A stretch of 24,136 nucleotides of DNA from a virus. The notes beneath the pieces are model-generated. The model worked only from the letters and a program-made list of their open reading frames with translations, was not told where the DNA came from and did not search any database. Location of the stretch: IMG/VR virus record IMGVR_UViG_3300032116_009412, positions 1 through 24,136 of that record; one strand, written 5' to 3'. The translations under genes were made by a program, and so were the position numbers. Within the stretch, counting starts at the first letter, position 1, and every line of letters begins with the position of its first letter. Below, in pieces: positions 1 through 7,876 of the stretch.

Positions 1-218
1 ATCTTATCGTTCATACGGAACCAGAGTCCCGTCAACGACAACTTAATATCTTCTTGGGTTGCTAGAGAGGTGCCCACAGATATATTGCCGGGACCGTAGT
101 TGGATTGTTTTAAGCAGAATGTTTCATACTGTTCCCATATAATTTTCTTGTATTCAGCCATCATCTCTGGATATTGTTCTTCTATCTGTTTCACGACTTC
201 TGGATTTTTAAATGTCAT
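1..218 (-). CDS. Partial Nmad1/DUF1599-like protein (N-terminal part)
   Basis: The ATG at 218 overlaps the stop of the upstream glycosyltransferase as ATGA (215-218). An open frame of 72 codons then runs off the window edge, so the C-terminus is missing. The visible part has an acidic, helical N-terminus, then KQSNYGPGNIS at about residues 37-47 and GLWFRMNDK at the cut end. The pattern K..NYGP.NIS followed by a GL..R.NDK helix is what I recall from phage proteins annotated as nucleotide modification associated domain 1 (Nmad1, DUF1599), a helical family found near DNA base-modification genes. The biochemical activity of that family is not established. The family call is from memory of motifs; the reading frame itself is clear. 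Confidence 0.6.
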   Translation of the reverse strand, partial: MTFKNPEVVKQIEEQYPEMMAEYKKIIWEQYETFCLKQSNYGPGNISVGTSLATQEDIKLSLTGLWFRMNDK

Positions 219-1021
219 ACACGAAACCCTCGAAATTGTTTAGTTGGCGGAACTTTACTGTTTATGTTGGCTTGATTATATGGTGGCGTACCCCACTTCC
301 ACATATATTGTTCCATCGCTATTTGTTCCTTTTCACGGAATGTTGCACTCTCTGCATTTTTCTTTGTAGATACTGAACCAAAGTGATATAAATGCAACGA
401 GTGTATTCGTGGAAACGCAAAGTCCAGTAGCTCTAACTTTAAAAAGAAATCCCAATCACAGATGTTAGGGCTATTATAGAATGTATCGAAACCACCCACA
501 GCCATAAAATGCTTTTTCTTCATTACGAATGGAAAAATATGACCATCACTGGTGATTTGTTGGCTTGCTAATTTTGTTTCATTATCCAAAAACTGGTCAT
601 ACAAGAAGGTATCAACGCTTTGTCCCAGGTCCACTACCGGAAAATTAAACATCCCAGGCCCAGTCGGTTCTACTTGGTTGACGGTAATAACAAACTGTTC
701 ATCCTTAATTTTTTTGATAGAGTCCGTCAGCCGCTCGTCCCATCTCGTAGGGAATACGTTATCATCATTTACTACAAATACGTATTCTGTCTCTGCTTGC
801 ATCACGCCAGCGTTGATGGCATATTGCATTCCCATATTATCTTCAAATGGAAGAAACCCGACAGTAGGATACTTACTCATCACCTCTTGGTTTTCTGCTA
901 CATACCCATCAATAACCGCAATAACTTGTGTGGAATCTAATACCTTATTTTCTGTAATAGATTTTAAACACAAGTCAAGATACTTTGGATTCCTATAACT
1001 TGGGACAATAACCGTTATCAT
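215..1021 (-). CDS. GT2-family glycosyltransferase (GT-A fold)
   Basis: A 268-residue protein of the nucleotide-sugar-dependent GT-A type. The N-terminus TVIVPSYRNPKYLDLCLKS is the usual first strand and helix of family 2 enzymes. VFVVNDDNVF (81-90) carries the metal- and sugar-nucleotide-binding acidic pair D86-D87. Later VGGFDTFYNSP and CDWDFFLKLEL match the acceptor-side GGFD...D.D region. No transmembrane segment is seen, so it should be cytosolic. It follows the epimerase gene after a 7-base gap and overlaps the next gene as ATGA, so it is translated with the rest of the glycan cluster. Family assignment is secure; the donor and acceptor are unknown. Confidence 0.85.
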   Translation of the reverse strand: MITVIVPSYRNPKYLDLCLKSITENKVLDSTQVIAVIDGYVAENQEVMSKYPTVGFLPFEDNMGMQYAINAGVMQAETEYVFVVNDDNVFPTRWDERLTDSIKKIKDEQFVITVNQVEPTGPGMFNFPVVDLGQSVDTFLYDQFLDNETKLASQQITSDGHIFPFVMKKKHFMAVGGFDTFYNSPNICDWDFFLKLELLDFAFPRIHSLHLYHFGSVSTKKNAESATFREKEQIAMEQYMWKWGTPPYNQANINSKVPPTKQFRGFRV

Positions 1022-1028
1022 ATTATAA

Positions 1029-2063
1029 TTACTTTTCTAATAGGTGAGTAGATGGAGCTTCCGCCATCAATGTTTCCTTTTGCCAATATGGATAAATACC
1101 TTTTTCTAATTCGTATGTTCCCCATACTTGTCGTGGTCTACTAGGTTGTAGTTTAACCCAATTCCACATCTTTGTCAACCCATCAAATAGACTGGTTCTG
1201 TGTTCAAACCCAAGAAGGTCTACCGACTTTTGCCATGTTGGATATGCGTATTTGACTTCGTGGCGGGGTGGAAGATATACAATTTCTCCACCACCCATAA
1301 CCTTAATTAATGTTTCTGCTGCTTCGTTGATACTGGTTTCGTGTATTCCACCAAGATTAATGATTTCTTTTGATGCGACGAAACTGGTACCTGCGTTCCA
1401 AAGCGGTTGGAGACAATCGGTCATATCACTGAAGGCACGCATTTGTGTACCGTCACCAAAGATAGTAAGCGGTTGTCCAGTTAGATGCTTATACATCCAG
1501 ATACCTAGCACATTACGATAGGAATCCCAAATGTTTTGTTTTGCACCATATACATTGTGAGGACGGATGATACACCAATCTAACCCATGCTGTTCGCCTG
1601 CAATCTGAATATCAATTTCACAACCCATCTTTGCAACACCATACGGGTCAACTGGACTGCGTGGCATTGTTTCATCAAATGGTGGGATATTATCTCCATA
1701 CACCGCCATAGAGGAAGTAAATACCAACCGCTTTACAGAGTATTTGATACAGGCATTAATGATACCCGCAGTGCTAACTAAATTATTAGTATAATTAAAC
1801 TGACGAATGAACGGAGACAGTGCTTCTGCTGCATAGGCAGCGAAGTGATATACAATGTCTGGTTGGTGTCGTTCAAAAATTGCGTCAACTGACTCTTTAC
1901 CCAAATCCATTTTATAAAATGTTACATTTGGATGTATGTTACTTTCGTACCCACCACTAAAATCATCAATCCCGATGACCTCAGTGCCGGGCTTGTTGTA
2001 AATAATCCAATCTGCAAGGCGTGACCCTAATAGTCCAGCTACCCCTGTAATTAACACTTTCAT
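1029..2063 (-). CDS. NAD-dependent sugar-nucleotide epimerase/dehydratase
   Basis: A 344-residue extended short-chain dehydrogenase of the sugar-nucleotide type (GalE/WbpP/RmlB-like). The Rossmann NAD site GxxGxxG is at 7-13 (MKVLITGVAGLLGS). VYHFAAYAAE at 71-80 is the usual strand with the NHAA/HFAA motif. TSSMAVYG at 116-123 and Y141-x3-K145 provide the catalytic Ser/Thr-Tyr-Lys set. The length is normal for UDP-glucose 4-epimerase relatives. The ATG at 2063 overlaps the preceding stop as ATGA. Together with Gmd at 7877-8893 it gives the phage two sugar-nucleotide-modifying enzymes for its glycosyltransferases. The substrate (UDP-, GDP- or dTDP-sugar, 4-epimerase versus dehydratase) cannot be fixed from sequence. 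Confidence 0.88.
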   Translation of the reverse strand: MKVLITGVAGLLGSRLADWIIYNKPGTEVIGIDDFSGGYESNIHPNVTFYKMDLGKESVDAIFERHQPDIVYHFAAYAAEALSPFIRQFNYTNNLVSTAGIINACIKYSVKRLVFTSSMAVYGDNIPPFDETMPRSPVDPYGVAKMGCEIDIQIAGEQHGLDWCIIRPHNVYGAKQNIWDSYRNVLGIWMYKHLTGQPLTIFGDGTQMRAFSDMTDCLQPLWNAGTSFVASKEIINLGGIHETSINEAAETLIKVMGGGEIVYLPPRHEVKYAYPTWQKSVDLLGFEHRTSLFDGLTKMWNWVKLQPSRPRQVWGTYELEKGIYPYWQKETLMAEAPSTHLLEK

Positions 2064-2950
2064 TGTTCAATCTCCATTCTCTTGTTGTCTAAACATTCTA
2101 CTATTCGTAAAAACACATCTTCATCGGTAAGATATGGGTCTAAGTTTATGTGCGTATTCTTACCACCATAATATATTGGACCCAACTTTGGTTCTGGTAA
2201 CTTCTGTAGTACTCCGTTTGGTCCATACAATTGATGTACAAAGTCGGAGGTAAGGATGGTATCCGTTCCTACAGCGTACGCCAGATTGGCCAACCCACCT
2301 TCCGCACCAACAAATACATCACAATACTTTAGGATAGACGCGGTGAGGTCTAATGACGGTCCTTCGTGCTGCACCACAAACTGATTAACATTCTTTTCAG
2401 TTCCCACTCGTATAGTATTAAACTTTAATTCGAGTTGCTCTATAATCCAATCAGTGTTTCTGTGTGCCCCACCATAACCAAGGTTTGGTACATCAATTCC
2501 TCTGTCGTATTGTTCTTTGGTAAAGAGGAACGAACGTTCTTTCCACCCATTCATTAGTCCAACAACCAATCCAGTTTTTTCACCATAATAATCACGGACA
2601 AACTTATCTATTCCTTCATCTGTGTTTATATGAAATCTCGGTGATGGGTTGTTAACTCCGCAAGCGACTTGTACTTCAACGGCAGGTGGTATCACTCTGG
2701 TTATAGGTCTTAGTTGGAACACCTTATTATAAGTATTCGCATTTGATGGGATTCTTGGTGATGGGCCCACTCCATCAATAAATACATTTCGTACATACGG
2801 GTTTCGTACAAAGAATGGAAGTACCTGTGGAAACCCTATAACATAATCGACCGCATCAAATTGACCTTCTTCAATCAGATGTTCAGCGATACTATTTGCA
2901 AATAAGTGGTCACCAAAATATCCGTGACATACTATCAAACAGGACTTCAT
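2060..2950 (-). CDS. GT9-like glycosyltransferase (heptosyltransferase fold)
   Basis: A 296-residue protein resembling family 9 (ADP-heptose:LPS heptosyltransferase-type) GT-B enzymes. The N-terminus SCLIVCHGYFGDHLFANS matches the G..GD...... helix start of that fold. The C-terminal half contains DVFVGAEGGLANLAYAVG at about 211-228, the counterpart of the G.(E/D)GG..HLA..(L/V)G nucleotide-sugar site, with Ala-Asn in place of the usual His. It is joined to both neighbours by ATGA overlaps (2947-2950 and 2060-2063). No signal peptide or membrane anchor is visible. Fold-level assignment is reasonable; the sugar donor is unknown and need not be a heptose. Confidence 0.7.
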   Translation of the reverse strand: MKSCLIVCHGYFGDHLFANSIAEHLIEEGQFDAVDYVIGFPQVLPFFVRNPYVRNVFIDGVGPSPRIPSNANTYNKVFQLRPITRVIPPAVEVQVACGVNNPSPRFHINTDEGIDKFVRDYYGEKTGLVVGLMNGWKERSFLFTKEQYDRGIDVPNLGYGGAHRNTDWIIEQLELKFNTIRVGTEKNVNQFVVQHEGPSLDLTASILKYCDVFVGAEGGLANLAYAVGTDTILTSDFVHQLYGPNGVLQKLPEPKLGPIYYGGKNTHINLDPYLTDEDVFLRIVECLDNKRMEIEQ

Positions 2951-3678
2951 ACACTCACCTTATAGGTAGTACTTTTCAACCAACGAACATTCGGGATATC
3001 AGTTTGTGATTCCTGTACATCAGCGGTAAGGTTCTTATACCCGATGTGTCGTTGTTCATACGCCTGCTCTATTAGATATTTACGTCCTTCAAAGAAGTCT
3101 TTCTGTATTTCTTGTTCTTTATTTTGCATATCCCCGTTATCTTCGTGATGTAGACAGTAGAAGGTACCTACCTCGTTGCGGTGTACGGGTAATCCAGCCC
3201 ACACAAATCGTTCACGCAAATCTTCGTCCTCATTGCCCCATCCACGATACAGTGGGTTAAATCCATTAATAGTTTCAAAGTGGGAACGGGACATACAAAT
3301 AACTCCACCATAAAATCGTGGGTCTATTTCCCGCGACCATTCACGATATCCGGCAGGAATGTCATTGAACTCTCTTAGTGACTGATGGTCCTTGCCTAAA
3401 AATATTCCACGACGAGCTGGAAGAACCGGCACATCCGTAACTTCATATGAAACATCGTCACTTGGAATATAGTCTACTTGGTGAAATATTAATATGTCAC
3501 CTTTTGCGTAATTATAGGCTATGTTCTGAACACACGCAATTCTGAAATTGTCGATATCATTTTGCTCTGATACAATAATTTCAAATGACTCATTAGAAAA
3601 CCTTTCAAGTAAGGTAGGTAATAATACTTGTAAGTGCTCTTCTCTGTTGCGATAAGGAATAATAATAGAATACTTCAT
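2947..3678 (-). CDS. GT-A glycosyltransferase with galactosyltransferase (GT7C-like) motif
   Basis: A 243-residue GT-A enzyme. The start is taken at 3678 because that ATG overlaps the upstream stop as ATGA; the TTG at 3690 would give only four extra residues and is disfavoured. KYSIIIPYRNREEHL opens the nucleotide-binding domain. HQVDYIPSDD (66-75) holds the likely DxD-type metal site. FYGGVICMSRSHF followed by NGFNPLYRGWGNEDEDL (138-154) is the signature of the C-terminal domain of beta-1,4-galactosyltransferase-like enzymes (Glyco_transf_7C) and of related GT2/GT27 members. This makes transfer of Gal, GalNAc or a related sugar a fair guess, but the donor is inferred only from the motif. Confidence 0.8.
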   Translation of the reverse strand: MKYSIIIPYRNREEHLQVLLPTLLERFSNESFEIIVSEQNDIDNFRIACVQNIAYNYAKGDILIFHQVDYIPSDDVSYEVTDVPVLPARRGIFLGKDHQSLREFNDIPAGYREWSREIDPRFYGGVICMSRSHFETINGFNPLYRGWGNEDEDLRERFVWAGLPVHRNEVGTFYCLHHEDNGDMQNKEQEIQKDFFEGRKYLIEQAYEQRHIGYKNLTADVQESQTDIPNVRWLKSTTYKVSV

Positions 3679-4358
3679 ACGGATTCCCAATCAATTAAAG
3701 GTGATGCCCACATTGGTTCACAATGGGTACTGTAGCCTGGAAGTGGGGTAGCAAGCGTACGACCATTTTCCCGTAATTCAAGGAAACACTTGAAGTCTTG
3801 TGGATAAGTGCCTGAGGTATACTTCTTCCAAATCTCAGCATCTTCCTTCAATGTAGATACCTTTGTTGCAAAGGTCATTGTTGTACTGTTAGTAAGTTTC
3901 CAATGAACTGAATTAGTAACAAAGACTTTAGTAAGTTCTGCTGCATCGTCATCAATAAAAGGATTACCACCCATACTGGCTGGAATATATTTGTCTCTAT
4001 GGTCATATAAGGAAACATAATGTGACCTCTCTAATCCTTCCAGCAATATTGTTCTGGAGTTTGGTAAATGAAAGTAGTCATCTTCCACAAAGTATACAGA
4101 TTCATCATCGGCTAGTTGTAATGCGGCATCCATCACGATACGGAATCCTGCAGCGCTACTTCCACCATTTGTACGGATAGTTTCGCACCCTAATGCGGTA
4201 ATCCATTCGAGTGTTTCATCTCGAACGTTATCTGCATAAATGGTCACTTCTTCTGTTGGGAAATGTGTCAAGAAGTTTTCAACACAATGTTGTTTGGTGG
4301 CATGTTGAAATCTTTCTTTCTTGTACGACCCATCAGAAATTCTATATAATATTTTCAT
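3675..4358 (-). CDS. GT-A-like glycosyltransferase
   Basis: A 227-residue protein that looks like a compact GT-A glycosyltransferase. SVYFVEDDYFHLPN (87-100) contains the acidic cluster E92-D93-D94 after a hydrophobic strand, the usual position of the metal-binding DxD. Before it, NGGSSAAGFR (64-73) resembles the sugar-nucleotide contact segment of small phage glycosyltransferases. The C-terminus (PGYSTHCEPMWASPLIDW) keeps the His/Asp-rich pattern seen in that group. It is coupled by ATGA overlaps to both neighbours. No membrane segment is seen. I recognise the fold type but not a numbered family, and the substrate is unknown. Confidence 0.65.
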   Translation of the reverse strand: MKILYRISDGSYKKERFQHATKQHCVENFLTHFPTEEVTIYADNVRDETLEWITALGCETIRTNGGSSAAGFRIVMDAALQLADDESVYFVEDDYFHLPNSRTILLEGLERSHYVSLYDHRDKYIPASMGGNPFIDDDAAELTKVFVTNSVHWKLTNSTTMTFATKVSTLKEDAEIWKKYTSGTYPQDFKCFLELRENGRTLATPLPGYSTHCEPMWASPLIDWESV

Positions 4359-5155
4359 ATAATTAAACTATTCCAATTAGTGATTCTATCGTATTGATGA
4401 ATAATCGCATACTCATTTGCTACCTTATAATCAAACGGCACTAGTCCTTCGTTGACCACATGCAAGTGTACGGCAAACTTATCATTGATACCGCTGAACC
4501 GTGTCATATGTTTGTATTTGGTTTGAATCAAATAATTAAACGAAGTTTGGTCTGCCACTTTGTGCTTACCAATAGACAGTAAATAAATGTCCGACGAAAT
4601 GTTCTTGACCAGTTCCGCGGAACCACCAAACACGCCTACATTGTATACTGGTTCATCCAGTAACACAAACATACCAATCACACCTAAATTATAATGAAGA
4701 TGTGTTTGGTTCCATTGATGATTTTTATAGAGAACTTCTTCACTCGTAGCTATTAGTTTATCTGCGGGAATGCGTTCAAATGGATTATGATTAAAATATA
4801 CATCCCGTACATCTGTAATCAAAACCTTTTCATAATTTTGATTTTGCAGATAATTCCAAATATGAAAAAATCTGAGATTATGAATTAAGTTGTAAGAAGT
4901 TTCTAAATTACAAAGTCCAGTATGATGCTGAAATTCTGATTCAGGATTTCCCCAGAAATCAAAATCAGGCTGTAATACCGTTACATTGTGCTGTTTTAAA
5001 TAGGTCAACAGTGGGTTGTTTTTTGATGTAACATTGTATACAAGTAATACTTGTTCGCAGTTATCCCACTTGGATGTTGTGACCCACCCTTCAATATCTG
5101 CTGGGGAATAGTTTGCACTTATTGCCCCTATTAATAGATTTGGTTTGTTAGACAT
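4355..5155 (-). CDS. Nucleotide-diphospho-sugar transferase-like protein
   Basis: A 266-residue protein with the organisation of GT8/GT77-like nucleotide-diphospho-sugar transferases. A first strand (LLIGAISANYS) is followed by a helical middle. VLITDVRDVYFNHNPF (111-126) then gives a D-x2-D metal site (D115, D118) and the PF that typically follows it. Later NVGVFGGSAELVKN fits the N.G..GG segment of these enzymes, and ADQTSFNYLI fits their DQ....... helix. Its ATG lies inside the end of the FkbM gene (8-base overlap) and its stop overlaps the next ATG. The donor and acceptor cannot be inferred. Confidence 0.7.
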   Translation of the reverse strand: MSNKPNLLIGAISANYSPADIEGWVTTSKWDNCEQVLLVYNVTSKNNPLLTYLKQHNVTVLQPDFDFWGNPESEFQHHTGLCNLETSYNLIHNLRFFHIWNYLQNQNYEKVLITDVRDVYFNHNPFERIPADKLIATSEEVLYKNHQWNQTHLHYNLGVIGMFVLLDEPVYNVGVFGGSAELVKNISSDIYLLSIGKHKVADQTSFNYLIQTKYKHMTRFSGINDKFAVHLHVVNEGLVPFDYKVANEYAIIHQYDRITNWNSLII

Positions 5156-5849
5156 TTGGTATTGTATCTTTTTCTATAGGAATTGCACAATAATCGCCCG
5201 ACTTTTCTGATACCAGATATACATTATAATTCATATCATGTAACATATTATAAATAAAATTTGTAGGATAATCTGGTAATGGTAATGTTGTTAGTTCGAA
5301 CAATATCACCGGACGATTGTTTTTTATAGTATTCTGTGCGCCGTCAAATATAAATGGTTCATACCGTTCGGCATCAATCTTTATTAAAGATACATTCGAT
5401 AGGTTGTAAAAGTCAAGTGGTTTGCAAATAACTTCTTCGCCTTCATTTCCGTGTATTCTTACTTCTCCAGGAGCACCATTATCATAATTTATTGGAGTCA
5501 AATGTACAGTCTTTTCTTTTTCAGCAAGAGCCATTTGATAAGTAAATACATTTCTGATATCGTTTAAAAATATATTGCAACAAAGTTGTTGATGTATTAT
5601 TCTTTGGGGCTCAAAAGAAAAAACCTTTCCAGACTTTCCCACTAACTGAGATAATCTAACAGCGAATGCACCTAAATTTGCCCCAATATCGACTACGGTT
5701 GAACCTGGAATTACATATTTCTCACACAAACTGATTATCTCAGGTTCCCATATATTTCCAGAAGCGATAGTTCGTTGAACATGGTCGTGATGTGCATTCT
5801 CTAAAACAGAAAATACTCCATACGGTAAGTTTACTATTTTTGGTGGCAT
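5148..5849 (-). CDS. FkbM-family SAM-dependent methyltransferase
   Basis: A 233-residue methyltransferase of the FkbM type, the group that O-methylates sugars and other small hydroxyl groups. The SAM-binding motif I VVDIGANLGAF is at 52-62. FSFEP (77-81) gives the acidic residue that holds the ribose. LIKIDAERYEPFIFDGA later matches the FkbM K.D.EG.E...L.GA segment, here with Arg-Tyr replacing Gly-x. It is the only methyltransferase in the glycan cluster, so a sugar hydroxyl on the assembled glycan is the likely target; this is inference from context. It starts one base after the stop of the small zinc-binding protein and overlaps the next gene by 8 bases. Confidence 0.85.
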   Translation of the reverse strand: MPPKIVNLPYGVFSVLENAHHDHVQRTIASGNIWEPEIISLCEKYVIPGSTVVDIGANLGAFAVRLSQLVGKSGKVFSFEPQRIIHQQLCCNIFLNDIRNVFTYQMALAEKEKTVHLTPINYDNGAPGEVRIHGNEGEEVICKPLDFYNLSNVSLIKIDAERYEPFIFDGAQNTIKNNRPVILFELTTLPLPDYPTNFIYNMLHDMNYNVYLVSEKSGDYCAIPIEKDTIPNV

Positions 5850-5850
5850 A

Positions 5851-6129
5851 TCACCACTTTCCTAACGGACATACTGAAGTTTGGAATGCTACCTTAACCT
5901 TCATAAAGCATCCACATTCTAAGCATCTATCGTTCTGTAGTCGTGGACATTCGTTGCAAATAGACCATCTGTTGTCTCTCACAAACTGTTCAACGAGAGT
6001 CTTGTTTCCTTCTACTGCGTTCTTGATAATTTTGGTACCGTCACGCATTAGATTCTTTGCCATTTCCATAGCACTTGGTAAGTCCTCTTTAGGGACACAA
6101 TCTTCTTGTGGACAAATTTCTTCTGACAT
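5851..6129 (-). CDS. Small cysteine-rich phage protein (probable zinc binding)
   Basis: A 92-residue protein of unknown function. The C-terminal half carries C58-x2-C61, C69-x2-C72-x-C74 and C87, ending CPLGKW. This matches a phage family with the pattern IC..C......C..CGCFM......CPLGKW that I have seen in T4-like marine phages without a known role. The N-terminal half is probably helical and lacks known motifs. I chose the ATG at 6129 over the in-frame GTG at 6135 because AGGAG sits five bases before the ATG and would abut the GTG. It is embedded in the glycan cluster but need not act on sugars. Confidence 0.75.
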   Translation of the reverse strand: MSEEICPQEDCVPKEDLPSAMEMAKNLMRDGTKIIKNAVEGNKTLVEQFVRDNRWSICNECPRLQNDRCLECGCFMKVKVAFQTSVCPLGKW

Positions 6130-6137
6130 ATTCACTC

Positions 6138-6539
6138 CTAGTCTACTGAGCCAAGTAAGATTTGACGAACCTGCGACATTCCACTCAGATTAAATGTACG
6201 ATATGAACGGCCCTTTACATACGGTGATGTTGAAAATGTTTTATAAGCTTCGTCTGTATTTAAATTCTCCACTACACTTGCCCGTCTGTCGTCATAGTCC
6301 ATATTAATACTTGTGCCGAACGAAGCGAAAAATTCAATCAATTGTGCATCGGTAAGTTCTTCAATTACAAATCCATGTAACTGTGGTTCTGTTGCCCGTT
6401 CACTTTTACGATTCGGGTCTATAACCAACACAGTATACGACCCAGCACCACCAGATTTTTTCTGATAGCTAAACTGAATCATCATACCAGACTTTACATT
6501 ACTTAGGCTAATAAATCGGCGTTCACTACGTAGAGGCAT
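6138..6539 (-). CDS. Conserved-looking phage protein of unknown function
   Basis: A 133-residue protein without a recognised enzymatic motif. It begins with a basic segment and then SLSNVKSGMMIQFSYQKK, followed by YTVLVIDPN and LHGFVIEELTD. This layout (a strand-rich opening, a VIDP turn, then LHGF) reminds me of small uncharacterised T4-like phage proteins. The end reads SPYVKGRSYRTFNLSGMSQVRQILL. The ATG overlaps the upstream glycosyltransferase stop as TAATG at 6537-6541. It is soluble and beta-rich by composition. A role in glycan synthesis is not supported by anything except position. Confidence 0.7.
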   Translation of the reverse strand: MPLRSERRFISLSNVKSGMMIQFSYQKKSGGAGSYTVLVIDPNRKSERATEPQLHGFVIEELTDAQLIEFFASFGTSINMDYDDRRASVVENLNTDEAYKTFSTSPYVKGRSYRTFNLSGMSQVRQILLGSVD

Positions 6540-7873
6540 TATTCAACCTTTTTAAGTTTAGGTAAATCAACCTTCTTTAAAGTAGGTAACTTAATAGGAA
6601 CCTGTTTTGGAAACTCTGGTACATACTTGTCAAGAAGTTCCCACGTTCTTTGTTGTATTGCATTATAGGAGAACTTCTTAAAATTCTCCTTACCCAGCTT
6701 TGCAGACCTCTTACGGAAGGTTTCATAATCCATAAATACACCAGCAAGTGCATTGGCTGCCTGTTGAATATCTGGTCGGAACCAGGAAGATTCCTTGATA
6801 AGAATATTATCCCAAACAGAACTTGGATGTATCTGTGCCAACTCACCACCGACCAATACAGCTTCTTCTGGGTTCAAGAAATCCATATGACCAGACCAAC
6901 CCGAGGCAATCACTGGCTTCCCACTAACCGATGCTTCAAGTAATGGCCGTCCAAACCCTTCACCCTTTGTAAACGAAACGTGTGCTTTAATCTTTGGGTG
7001 ATTATATAATGAATTCATTTCACTATCGGTCAACTCACCATGTAATACATAAATATTTGGCATGGTTTGACCTGCTTCCAATTGCACAGTATTACGAATA
7101 TCATTTATTTTCTTTAGAATTTCTCGTTTATCCAAGATGGAGAAATTGCCACCGCTGGTCTTTAGAATTAATGCTGGTGGAGAACTCTTTGTTTGCTTAA
7201 AGGTTTCAAGGAATATACGAACCAACAAACCAACATTCTTTCTATCTTCACCAAAGTCTCCACGCAACCAGTGACCAACAAAAAGATAGCAAAACTTCTC
7301 TGGAACTTCTGCTAATACCTCTTTGACCGTCTTTTGAACATCAGATTCGTATTCGAGCTTCTTAAAGATAGCTTGGTCAATGCAATTGTGTAATACTTCG
7401 ACTGGCTTCTCAAGCTTAAGGGTACCCAAATCTTCTCCGTTAGGGCCTCTACGACCAAACTGAGATGCTAAGAATACATTCTTTGAATGTTCTGAGATAG
7501 TGAAAACCGCATCCATTCTGTTACATGCATCGACCCATTGAGCAGATGCGATACTAGTTTCAATTCCAGCTGTAATACCAATATTATACTTTCCAATCGT
7601 TTCAAACTCTGATGGGATTGTGATAGTCACAAACAAATCTGGTTGTCTCGTAAGAGGACCAGTGAGTATTCGGTCCAATATCATCTTGTCTTTTGGATTG
7701 TTTTCATCCAAAGCGTTCATTGGAGTTTCACCCCAATTTACGGATACAACCTTAACATCAAACTTATCATATTCAATAATATGACGAATGATGTCACGGC
7801 TCATATCTCCATATCCAGAACGAGTAGCGCATGGTGCCCGAACAACACATAACGGTTTAGTTTCTATATTCAT
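6539..7873 (-). CDS. GT4-family glycosyltransferase (GT-B fold)
   Basis: A 444-residue group 1 glycosyltransferase. The N-domain opens with a hydrophobic strand and RSGYGDMSRDII, the G.G...... acceptor-side loop. The linker FTISEHSKNVF is typical. The C-domain has a strand ending FVGHWLRGDFGEDRKN, a likely donor-phosphate loop, and KGEGFGRPLLEASVSGKPVIAS, which contains a complete E-x7-E (E305, E313). The protein ends in a short basic tail with a repeated LPxLKKV unit (at about 429-443) outside the catalytic fold. It starts 3 bases after the gmd stop, so it may use the GDP-sugar made by Gmd; that pairing is inferred from position. Confidence 0.85.
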   Translation of the reverse strand: MNIETKPLCVVRAPCATRSGYGDMSRDIIRHIIEYDKFDVKVVSVNWGETPMNALDENNPKDKMILDRILTGPLTRQPDLFVTITIPSEFETIGKYNIGITAGIETSIASAQWVDACNRMDAVFTISEHSKNVFLASQFGRRGPNGEDLGTLKLEKPVEVLHNCIDQAIFKKLEYESDVQKTVKEVLAEVPEKFCYLFVGHWLRGDFGEDRKNVGLLVRIFLETFKQTKSSPPALILKTSGGNFSILDKREILKKINDIRNTVQLEAGQTMPNIYVLHGELTDSEMNSLYNHPKIKAHVSFTKGEGFGRPLLEASVSGKPVIASGWSGHMDFLNPEEAVLVGGELAQIHPSSVWDNILIKESSWFRPDIQQAANALAGVFMDYETFRKRSAKLGKENFKKFSYNAIQQRTWELLDKYVPEFPKQVPIKLPTLKKVDLPKLKKVE

Positions 7874-7876
7874 ATA

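Noticed and set aside
552-998. Open frames on the plus strand throughout the window, such as this one.
   Set aside because: They lie wholly inside well-supported minus-strand genes, have no family motifs, and have low-complexity Ser/Leu/Tyr-rich translations typical of antisense frames.
5246-5256. TATAAATA-like sequence on the plus strand, similar to the T4 late promoter.
   Set aside because: No plus-strand gene follows it, it lies inside the FkbM coding region, and such octamers arise by chance in AT-rich DNA.
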